This document shows positions 1 through 5,504 of a stretch of 47,685 bases of DNA, in pieces. The notes under the pieces were generated by a model, which saw only the letters and a program-made list of their open reading frames with translations, did no database searches and was not told where the DNA came from. Position numbers and translations under genes: made by a program. This DNA is from an uncultured Bacteroidales bacterium (lineage in GTDB: Bacteria > Bacteroidota > Bacteroidia > Bacteroidales > Paludibacteraceae). The stretch is taken from contig CAMNCW010000025.1 in assembly GCA_946534715.1 (NCBI GenBank), positions 1 to 47,685 on the forward strand, given 5' to 3'. Position 1 is the first letter of the stretch. Each line of letters starts with the position of its first letter.

Positions 1-120
1 GGAACGGGTGGTGACGGTGCGGGTGACGTTGCAGCTGGTCAGACCGAAGCCTGCGCCGAGCGCCGTCAGTGCCGCTATCAGCACCGAGATGATGATTTTA
101 AGAATCTCTTTCTTGGTCAT
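1..120 (-). CDS. smalltalk-like micro-lipoprotein (C-terminus cut by window edge)
   Basis: Reading from 120 towards 1 gives an open frame of 40 codons that starts MTKKEILKIII, continues through a single hydrophobic stretch and reaches a lipobox-like LTSCN, then a Thr/Arg-rich tail, with no stop before the window edge. The start and the hydrophobic-Ser-Cys pattern match what I know of the Bacteroidetes 'smalltalk' micro-proteins, usually about 30-35 residues, often found near VirE-type and small DNA-binding genes and an amidase. This copy has a longer tail. The function of the family is unknown. It is probably co-oriented with the small genes upstream on the minus strand, separated by an 8-bp repeat array. 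Recognition is from memory of the family pattern, not a search. Confidence 0.6.
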   Translation of the reverse strand, partial: MTKKEILKIIISVLIAALTALGAGFGLTSCNVTRTVTTRS

Positions 121-125
121 AAGAT

Positions 126-185
126 GTTAAATCGTTAAACTGTTAAACTGTTAAACTGTTAAGCTGTTAAACTGTTAAACTGTTA
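126..185. repeat. 8-bp tandem array, unit GTTAAACT
   Basis: Between the smalltalk-like gene and the next gene the sequence is almost entirely a tandem array of GTTAAACT with a few one-base variants, about seven and a half units. It runs into the stop codon of the gene at 183-521. The same unit forms a second array on the other side of that gene at 548-603. Confidence 0.85.
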
Positions 186-521
186 GCCTCCGATCTTGTC
201 GCCGTTCTCATCGTACTGGCTGTTCAGCTTGTGCATCGCGTAGCCGAAGAGCGAACCGATCTTCGTTTGGGATTTGTACTCCGCCTTCAGTTTCGCTTTC
301 TCCGCCGGGTCGGCAAGGATGGCGCGTACTGCGGCAACCACTTTCGCGAAACGCGCTTTCGCTGCGGTCTGTGCAGCAGTCGGCTCCTGCTCGGACGGGT
401 TGCATAACTTGCCGGTGAAGGTCTTACCGGTCTGTTTGTTCGTACGGAAATACACATCGCTGTGCATGCACACTTTCTTGCGCATCGACTCAATGAGTGC
501 CATCGGTTTGATTTCTGCCAT
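183..521 (-). CDS. small conserved protein with YFRT-x-K core (family member A)
   Basis: A 112-residue soluble protein of unknown function. The centre reads VYFRTNKQTGKTF (about residues 23-35), followed by a Pro, a Thr-x-x-Gln and an RFA tripeptide (about residues 57-59), then a charged helical tail. The proteins at 962-1258 and 1330-1530 share this order of motifs, so the three are probably paralogs. It has no signal peptide or membrane segment and is Lys/Arg-rich, which would fit nucleic-acid binding, but that is inference. A promoter lies at 701-733, giving a leader of about 170 nt that contains an 8-bp repeat array. The start ATG at 521 is the first in frame and gives the MA-IK start also seen at 38261. 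Confidence 0.7.
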   Translation of the reverse strand: MAEIKPMALIESMRKKVCMHSDVYFRTNKQTGKTFTGKLCNPSEQEPTAAQTAAKARFAKVVAAVRAILADPAEKAKLKAEYKSQTKIGSLFGYAMHKLNSQYDENGDKIGG

Positions 522-547
522 AGTAAAGTTAGGTTTTCTGCGAAAAC

Positions 548-603
548 GTTAAAACGTTAAGCTGTTAAACTGTTAAATTGTTAAACTGTTAGGTTGTTAA
601 AGC
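548..603. repeat. 8-bp tandem array, second copy, unit GTTAAACT
   Basis: Seven 8-bp units of GTTAAACT with variants lie in the leader between the promoter at 701-733 and the start codon at 521. The unit is the same as in the array downstream of the gene. Beyond it, 608-617 and 688-697 form a 10-bp inverted pair (GCTTTTCGGT / ACCGAAAAGC) just downstream of the -7 element. No other gene was seen in 522-735. Confidence 0.85.
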
Positions 604-700
604 CGGCTGCTTTTCGGTTATCCCTTTTTGAACCGCAGGAACTGAGGATAAGGCGATAGACGCTCCAGGGGTTCATTATCCTATCTGACCGAAAAGCAAT

Positions 701-733
701 GCAAAGGTACTGCTTTTTTGCGAGATATGCAAG
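701..733 (-). promoter_or_regulatory. Bacteroidetes-type promoter for the 183-521 gene
   Basis: On the minus strand TACCTTTGC (709-701) is preceded 24 bp upstream by CTTGC (733-729), the standard -7/-33 layout. A nearly identical stretch, including GCAGTACCTTTGC, occurs at 4989-5021. Transcription would run leftwards into the small protein gene. Confidence 0.75.
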
Positions 734-735
734 TT

Positions 736-996
736 TTAATCCCAGGAAAGGTGAGCAGGCTCACTTATGGTGAGATCATAGCCGGCATAGTCGCTCAGAT
801 CCATCACTTCGGTGATATAAAACCAATCTCTGTGCTTGAGTGCATCAAGGTATTTGGCACCAAACTTGCGGAATTTCTTCCATCCGTACAGGAGGGTGTT
901 CAGTCCCTCTATACCCACTTTCGCATCAATGGCGAGCTCCAAACGGCTGAGTAACTCTTCTTTACTTACATGCGGCATCATAGGCTTCAGCAGCAA
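736..996 (-). CDS. small hypothetical protein
   Basis: An 86-residue frame starting MLLKPMMPHVSKEELLSRLE and ending LSWD. I do not recognise a family. The first half looks like amphipathic helices, the second is aromatic-rich (GWKKFRKFGAKYLDAL, WFYITEV). It overlaps the end of the upstream gene (962-1258) by 35 nt from the first ATG, or 17 nt from the third (978), which suggests translational coupling and makes the later start plausible. It ends just upstream of the promoter at 701-733. No signal peptide or membrane segment is visible. The call rests on frame, orientation and spacing only. Confidence 0.5.
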   Translation of the reverse strand: MLLKPMMPHVSKEELLSRLELAIDAKVGIEGLNTLLYGWKKFRKFGAKYLDALKHRDWFYITEVMDLSDYAGYDLTISEPAHLSWD

Positions 997-1258
997 TTTT
1001 CCACAGTTGCTTTCTGCTTTTCTTGGGGTTGGTTTGCATCATCTGCCTTACCATCTTGGCTATTTCAGCGAAGCGGGTGTGTTGCAGACGTTGTTTTTCA
1101 GTGAGCGGTACGGCTTTCTTTTGGGGCATACGGCAAAGCGATACGCGCCCGGATTTTTTGTCAGTACGGAAATACATGTTTCCGAATTGTCCTGAGATTG
1201 CGGAGATACCCGCCATCATTTTAACTTTTGGCATTTTTGTTGGGGTTAGATCGCCCAT
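962..1258 (-). CDS. small conserved protein with YFRT-x-K core (family member B)
   Basis: A 98-residue basic protein. Its centre, GNMYFRTDKKSGRV (about residues 26-39), followed by a Thr-x-x-Gln and an RFA tripeptide (about residues 62-64), matches the order of motifs in the proteins at 183-521 and 1330-1530. The N-terminal 25 residues differ and the C-terminus (QLWKIAAEAYDAACK) is a predicted helix. It is co-oriented with 736-996 and overlaps it. Function unknown; no enzymatic motif or signal peptide. A palindrome (1276-1295) lies just upstream of the start. Confidence 0.65.
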   Translation of the reverse strand: MGDLTPTKMPKVKMMAGISAISGQFGNMYFRTDKKSGRVSLCRMPQKKAVPLTEKQRLQHTRFAEIAKMVRQMMQTNPKKSRKQLWKIAAEAYDAACK

Positions 1259-1275
1259 GTATGGTCGATAGCGGG

Positions 1276-1295
1276 ATCCGCCAAACTTGGCGGAT
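1276..1295. repeat. 20-bp palindrome ATCCGCCAA-nn-TTGGCGGAT
   Basis: Two perfect 9-bp arms around a 2-bp centre (AC). The same arms with a TA centre occur at 37759-37778, nested in a longer inverted repeat. Both copies lie in short gaps next to small-protein genes. Confidence 0.85.
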
Positions 1296-1329
1296 GCAAT
1301 AGCGGCTATATACGGGCGAGGGTTAATAA

Positions 1330-1530
1330 CTAATGGTTATGTTTGCCGGCATAGTTGGCTGCAAAACGTTTTTGGTTCGCTGCTTCAGCGGGTGTTTTGA
1401 TGTGCTTGGAGCGATCGGGACACCGGCAGCTGTAGAGCTTGCCTTTGGGTGATCGCCGGATGTAATAACCGGCATTTTGATAGACCATGCCATACATGGT
1501 GTCTATCGGCATAATGGGGATTATTCTCAT
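1330..1530 (-). CDS. small conserved protein (family member C)
   Basis: A 66-residue basic, His/Arg-rich protein. It keeps the shortened form of the core seen in 183-521 and 962-1258: an N-terminal MP-D-M stretch, GYYIRRSPKGKLYSCRC (about residues 21-37), then TPAEAANQKRFA near the C-terminus. Two Cys (RCP context) and terminal His residues are seen but I cannot assign a metal site. It lies in the same orientation as its paralogs, 71 bp from the next. Short length lowers confidence, but the conserved order of motifs supports it being real. Confidence 0.55.
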   Translation of the reverse strand: MRIIPIMPIDTMYGMVYQNAGYYIRRSPKGKLYSCRCPDRSKHIKTPAEAANQKRFAANYAGKHNH

Positions 1531-1643
1531 AATTATTTACATTAAATTTTAGTGTTACCCTACAGTGAGGTCGCGGTGAGGTCGCGGGGATATCGCGGGT
1601 TCAACAGGTAATTGGAGGCTTTCGGGAAGGTTGCCGGGTGGAT

Positions 1644-1702
1644 GTCGGATGGCATCCGACCTAATGGACGACGCTTTTGGGATGTCCGGATGCAATCCGG
1701 AC
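1644..1702. repeat. two related hairpin palindromes in a gene-free gap
   Basis: Perfect 7-bp arms GTCGGAT/ATCCGAC lie at 1644-1660 and perfect 8-bp arms GTCCGGAT/ATCCGGAC at 1684-1702. Both are preceded by GGAT and followed a few bases on by AATGGAC, so they look like two diverged copies of one unit. The 1531-1733 gap holds no gene that I can support; its left part contains GAGGTCGCGG repeats (about 1568-1590). Confidence 0.75.
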
Positions 1703-1733
1703 GCAATGGACAAAATCATTCAGGCGGACGTGT

Positions 1734-1829
1734 TGACAGTATGACAGATGACAGATAAATTCCTAAAATATACACACCTACGCGCGTGTGTGAGATATAT
1801 AAAAAGAACTGTCATCTGTCATACTGTCA
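1734..1829. repeat. 21-bp perfect inverted repeat with TGACAG triplets, at the end of the VirE-type gene
   Basis: Positions 1734-1754 and 1809-1829 are perfect reverse complements. Each arm holds three TGACAG hexamers at 7-8 bp spacing. The 54-bp loop is AT-rich and has its own nested inverted repeat (ACACAC at about 1772-1777, GTGTGT at about 1786-1791, flanked by ATAT). The right arm covers the stop codon of the VirE-type gene (1827-1829). There is no clean T-tract, so a simple terminator is not certain. Confidence 0.85.
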
Positions 1830-3047
1830 TGGACGAGCATTAATGTTTCTATTGGCGTTTACCTCTTCTAATCCGCGCTCGCGTACTAACCATCCTCTCG
1901 CTTTACCGCTCAAACATTTCTGAGTGTACCCGGCTTTTTTTAGGAGCATACCGAGACGGTTGAGCGGCATCGGTTTTTTGATGGAGCCCATGGTGACGAG
2001 TTTGTCGGAGATCTCGGCGGTGGTCATGAAAGAGCCGTAACCGGCGGCAGGGATGTCGAAATAGACGGAGAGGAGCTGCTCTTCGTTCTCCTGCGCACGG
2101 AAATCGTCGTTATGCTGCTCTAACTCATCGATGTCGTTGAGGTCGAACCAGTATTGGAAGCCCTGCTCGATGAGGTATGCCGCCTGCGCGTAGATCTGTT
2201 CATACGGCAGGGAGAGGCAGAAGGGGTTGGTGATACTCTCCACGAGGAACGGGAGCCAACGGCGGTTGCCGGTGAGGTCGGTGAGGAACTCCTGCTTGTT
2301 GCCGGAGGCGCAGAAAGAGGCGAGGCGGATCCTCCGCTCCTTGGTATAGCCGTATGCCGCACGCTCGGATATGTCCGAAGCCGTGATGACGGATTTCATC
2401 ACGTTCAGTTCCTTGGCGGACATGGCGTCTATCTCGTCCAAGGCGATGAGCCCGTATTCGGCGATGCGGAGCCGTTCGTCCTTGTTCAATTGCGTGCTGT
2501 TCGCCATCTTGCAACTGTATGCGCGCAGTTCGGGCGGCAGGAGATGTTCGAGCCAGGTGGTCTTGAAGATACCCTGTTTGCCGATGAGGACGAGCACCTG
2601 CTGGTTGACGATCTCATCCCTCATCCACGACGCCACCATGGCGACGAACCATTTGCGGAAAGTTCGGATCCAGAGCTGCTGTTCCTTCTCATCGCCGCTG
2701 ACCTTCACCTGCTCCGCCAGCCACGCTATCCAGTCCGGCTGGTCGTCGGTGTAAGGCCGGCAGTTATTCACATACTCGCGCAGGGGGTGTACGTCGGGGA
2801 TGCGGTGCGATTGCAGCACCGCCAGCACCTCCCGCGAGGTGATCTGCAGTCCGCTCTCCGCCGAACAGTCACAGACGATGTCATTGATGTCCGCGGTGGT
2901 GATGTCCCGCCATTCTTCGGCGCCCTGCACATAGTCCCGCTGCATGTTCACTTGGATCTTGTTGGAGATCACATCCCGCCGCAGGCGGCGGAACTGCACG
3001 TAATTGCTGTCAATGTAGTTACATACGATTTCTTGTCGGTTTGCCAT
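1827..3047 (-). CDS. VirE/VapE-family P-loop ATPase (primase-helicase-like)
   Basis: A 406-residue protein of the virulence-associated E family, related to superfamily 3 helicases of phage and plasmid replication modules. Visible motifs are a Walker A variant GKQGIFKT (156-163), Walker B ALDEID (about 202-207), a sensor region FCASGNK (about 245-251) and NRRW (261-264), which supplies the likely arginine finger. The C-terminal 100 residues resemble the small winged-helix-like domain common in Bacteroidetes members. No primase domain is seen, so it is the short form. A minus-strand -7 element lies at 3131-3139 and the leader contains short repeats. No replication, integrase or phage structural genes accompany it. 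The biological role of these stand-alone chromosomal copies is not known. Confidence 0.85.
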   Translation of the reverse strand: MANRQEIVCNYIDSNYVQFRRLRRDVISNKIQVNMQRDYVQGAEEWRDITTADINDIVCDCSAESGLQITSREVLAVLQSHRIPDVHPLREYVNNCRPYTDDQPDWIAWLAEQVKVSGDEKEQQLWIRTFRKWFVAMVASWMRDEIVNQQVLVLIGKQGIFKTTWLEHLLPPELRAYSCKMANSTQLNKDERLRIAEYGLIALDEIDAMSAKELNVMKSVITASDISERAAYGYTKERRIRLASFCASGNKQEFLTDLTGNRRWLPFLVESITNPFCLSLPYEQIYAQAAYLIEQGFQYWFDLNDIDELEQHNDDFRAQENEEQLLSVYFDIPAAGYGSFMTTAEISDKLVTMGSIKKPMPLNRLGMLLKKAGYTQKCLSGKARGWLVRERGLEEVNANRNINARP

Positions 3048-3051
3048 AATG

Positions 3052-3120
3052 TTAATTGACGATTGGACGATTTACGATTTACGATTGATTTACGATTGAG
3101 GTTAATTGACGATTGATTTC
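3052..3120. repeat. degenerate repeats of TTTACGATT / ATTGACGATT in a leader
   Basis: The leader of the VirE-type gene is made of overlapping copies of ACGATTGATT, TTTACGATT and TTAATTGACGATT, seven or so ACGATT/GCGATT-like units in about 70 bp. It lies between the -7 element at 3131-3139 and the start codon at 3047. Confidence 0.7.
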
Positions 3121-3130
3121 GTTTTCGGGT

Positions 3131-3139
3131 GCAAAGGTA
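3131..3139 (-). promoter_or_regulatory. -7 element of the VirE-type gene promoter
   Basis: TACCTTTGC on the minus strand, 84 bp upstream of the VirE-type start codon. No good TTTGC is found at the usual upstream position, so this promoter is weaker by sequence than others in the window. Confidence 0.5.
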
Positions 3140-3179
3140 CTACTTTTTTTTGACATATCCGTTCCAGAAATCGGGAACG

Positions 3180-3400
3180 TCACATAACTTCCTGATTCAT
3201 AAATGATAAAGCACGGCTAATTGTTGCCGTGCCACATTTTTTGTCGTTAGAAAGTTGGATGTAATTCAGTTTCGGATGCTCCAGATGGTAGGTGTAGATG
3301 TCCATCCACAGCTGATACTTGAGGGGTAACTCGAAATCGTTGAAGAGAATGCTCAGTTCTCCTTCTTCTTTTTTTTGAGCAAAAATTGATACTTTGTCAT
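3180..3400 (-). pseudogene. small HTH-like gene off frame at an A8 tract
   Basis: The coding strand has an ATG at 3400 followed by TKYQFLLKKKK, then an A8 run (3376-3369) after which this frame stops. In the frame one base over, the reading continues as EEGELSILFNDFELPLKY to an HTH-like end (IQLSN...GTATISRALSF) with a TGA at 3180-3182, but that frame has no start codon. Adding one A joins the two into a 73-residue protein. Either the gene is broken, or it is made by slippage or phase variation at the A8 tract, or the assembly lacks a base. The C-terminal pattern resembles a recognition helix; the family is not identified. It lies between the VirE-type promoter and the terminator at 3434-3464. 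Confidence 0.55.
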
Positions 3401-3433
3401 TGTTTTGATTGTTTTTATAATGATTGTTATACT

Positions 3434-3464
3434 AAAAAAAGACCCACGAAATGGTTCGTAGGTC
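3434..3464 (-). terminator. rho-independent terminator of the AAA ATPase gene
   Basis: On the minus strand GACCTACGAA, a CCAT loop and TTCGTGGGTC form a 10-bp stem (one mismatch) followed directly by T7. It lies about 75 bp downstream of the stop codon at 3541. Confidence 0.85.
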
Positions 3465-3540
3465 ATTTGTTGTTTACGTAGTTTTTGTAGGTAAGGAAAC
3501 ATGACTATGTTCCCTGCGACATGAATCATATCTGCGACAA

Positions 3541-4962
3541 TTATGGCTTAAATAGATCCTCCATCGTGACAACATTATGCACATTCCCCGCATATGGGTT
3601 ATCAACCAATCCATATGTGCTCACCAGTACTATCCGTACTGCTTTTCGTGTATTGGTCTTCTCAATGAACAAGTTGCGCCGTCTGCGCATCGTCTCATCC
3701 AATTCTTTGTGTATAGTGTACCTATCATGAGAGAACTTCATTTCGCAGATGTCTATCACCTGATCATCCCGGTCTATTAGCATATCTATCTGCGCTCCCT
3801 TTTCCTCTTGTTCTTTCGGTTTGTACGTCCACGAACATGCATTCACTCCTACTCCTGCTATTCCTAACGATGCTTTTATTTGCGGCAGATGCTGCATGCA
3901 CACTCGCTCAAACGCCAAACCGCTCCATGAGTTATACATCGGTTTTAGCAGCGAACGCGACCAAAAGGCCTTATCTTGCTGCTTGTTCTCCAATATAAAT
4001 TGGAAATAAAACAACGTATAGTTGTCTATCAATTGGAATATCGTATCTTTCTTCGCCTTTCCGATTGCATTATAGGCTCGGATAAAACCGCATTGCTCCA
4101 ATTCATCTAACACGTTCGACAACGTTCCTCCGGTATCTTCTCCCAACACATCCACTATCTCACTACGCGTCATGCCTACTTTTTTCGTTCCTAAAATTTT
4201 CACTATCTCAATATGTGGTTCCGGATGACGGAATAGAGCGGCATACAATGCTTCAAACTCTCCTTCCAATTGCGCTTCCGAGGCGAAAAACAGTTCATCG
4301 ATATTCTGCGCCCATGACAATTCTCGTTGCAGCAGACTCCAATAATACGGTATGCCTCCCATGACCATGTATGTCTCCAATATCTGTTCACGCGTGTATC
4401 CTAAATTGCGAGCTGTTACATATAGTTCACACTCATGCAGCGTAAAAGGAGGCAATACGATACGACGCGTCAACCGGTTATGCAAACCTCCGTAGTTCTT
4501 GATAATCTTCTTAATAATCCAACTCGTTGCACTGCCGCAAACTATCAGCATGATGTCATTTCTGTAATTAGCCCAAGCATTCCAGAAATGATCCAACGCA
4601 CTTACGATGTTCGACTTTGGGGTATCCATCCATGGCAACTCGTCAATGAAAACAACTTTCTTCCCATCCGGCAGAGATTCCAACAAGTTCCCTAACGCAT
4701 TGAACGCATCGTACCAATCATTGAGTCTCGGCACATCGCGCATACCGGCTGCACGTAGTGACACGGCAAACTCTTTTAACTGGATTTTCTTGGGAGCATT
4801 CTGCAATCCGGTATGACGAAATGCAAAATGGTCGTGGAATGTTTCCTTGATCAGATATGTCTTCCCAACGCGACGTCGCCCATATAGTGCAACAAACTCC
4901 GACTGATCACTTGCATACAGTTTCTCCAACTGCTTTTGTTCTTTCTCTCGTCCGATTAACAT
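3541..4962 (-). CDS. ATPase_2-type AAA ATPase with DUF234/nuclease-like C-terminus
   Basis: A 473-residue protein of the archaeal-type ATPase family widespread in Bacteroidetes. Walker A is GRRRVGKT (28-35), Walker B VVFIDE (103-108), and a sensor-like VCGSATSW is at about 141-148. A winged-helix segment around 260-300 precedes a C-terminal DUF234-like domain that contains QIDML (D393) and CEMKF (E407, K409), which fits a PD-(D/E)xK nuclease fold. It is a single-gene unit with a promoter at 4989-5021 and a terminator at 3434-3464. Length is normal for the family. These genes are often mobile or selfish in distribution; their function is not established. The first ATG (4962) is used because the Walker A spacing is then typical. 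Confidence 0.9.
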   Translation of the reverse strand: MLIGREKEQKQLEKLYASDQSEFVALYGRRRVGKTYLIKETFHDHFAFRHTGLQNAPKKIQLKEFAVSLRAAGMRDVPRLNDWYDAFNALGNLLESLPDGKKVVFIDELPWMDTPKSNIVSALDHFWNAWANYRNDIMLIVCGSATSWIIKKIIKNYGGLHNRLTRRIVLPPFTLHECELYVTARNLGYTREQILETYMVMGGIPYYWSLLQRELSWAQNIDELFFASEAQLEGEFEALYAALFRHPEPHIEIVKILGTKKVGMTRSEIVDVLGEDTGGTLSNVLDELEQCGFIRAYNAIGKAKKDTIFQLIDNYTLFYFQFILENKQQDKAFWSRSLLKPMYNSWSGLAFERVCMQHLPQIKASLGIAGVGVNACSWTYKPKEQEEKGAQIDMLIDRDDQVIDICEMKFSHDRYTIHKELDETMRRRRNLFIEKTNTRKAVRIVLVSTYGLVDNPYAGNVHNVVTMEDLFKP

Positions 4963-4988
4963 AAGCTACATATTTTTTGTTTCACGCT

Positions 4989-5021
4989 GCAAAGGTACTG
5001 CTTTTTTTGCAAATATGCAAC
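4989..5021 (-). promoter_or_regulatory. promoter of the AAA ATPase gene
   Basis: Minus-strand TACCTTTGC (4997-4989) with GTTGC 24 bp upstream (5021-5017). It lies 27 bp from the start codon, so the leader is short. Confidence 0.75.
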
Positions 5022-5042
5022 TAAATCTTCAAAAAAAATCGC

Positions 5043-5099
5043 GATTCCGTTAAAAATAATGCATTTTTGACCAATATTTACAAAATTGTCAACGGAATC
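5043..5099. repeat. 9-bp inverted repeat in the gap before the fructan locus
   Basis: GATTCCGTT (5043-5051) and AACGGAATC (5091-5099) are perfect complements around an AT-rich 39-bp loop, with a T8 run starting a few bases beyond. It could be a plus-strand terminator or a binding site. The rest of 5100-5347 holds no gene or other structure that I can support. Confidence 0.5.
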
Positions 5100-5347
5100 T
5101 ATGTTTTTTTTATCACTTTCCGTTAGTTATCGAATCGATTCTTTCAATGCTTTGAGCGAAATCCTCATGCACTCATGCTACTCGCAGATCGGTGCTATAG
5201 ATTATTCGCGTATAGATACCTCAGCCATCGGAGATAAATATGCCGCTTACCGGTCGTAATATGCAAGAAAAAGCACAAAAAACGTCCGGAAGAGTGCATT
5301 TTGTTATGAATATGCACCGGGGTGAAACAAACGGAACATAGCACAAA

Positions 5348-5416
5348 TGTTGCAAAATATATACGAATTGTTGCATTGAAACAAATGTATCATCTTTTGC
5401 AACAAAATTATTTGCG
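5348..5416 (+). promoter_or_regulatory. operator upstream of susC (copy 1 of 2)
   Basis: TGTTGCAAAA at 5348-5357, TGTTGCATTGAAACA at 5369-5383 and TTTTGCAACA at 5395-5404. The outer pair forms an inverted repeat and the central element is an imperfect palindrome. The 69-bp stretch aligns without gaps to 15282-15350 and ends on the -33 TTTGC in both. This is probably the site of the regulator of the fructan locus; the regulator is not identified. Confidence 0.75.
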
Positions 5417-5443
5417 TGTGTGCAGAAGAAGCAGTACCTTTGC
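5411..5443 (+). promoter_or_regulatory. promoter of the susC operon
   Basis: TTTGC at 5411-5415 and TACCTTTGC at 5435-5443, 24 bp apart start to start. The leader to the ATG at 5505 is about 55 nt. Confidence 0.85.
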
Positions 5444-5504
5444 AGCGAAATTTGTGAGAAACAGGTTTCGCTCATTGTTTTTTTTACATAAATTAACAAA
5501 TATC

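Noticed and set aside
1827..4962. Prophage or plasmid remnant around the VirE-type and AAA ATPase genes
   Set aside because: No integrase, terminase, relaxase, attachment-site repeats or structural genes are seen; the VirE-type module is common on Bacteroidetes chromosomes.
5322..5504. N-terminal extension of SusC from the in-frame ATG at 5322
   Set aside because: The promoter (5411-5443) and operator lie inside this stretch, and only the start at 5505 gives a signal peptide.
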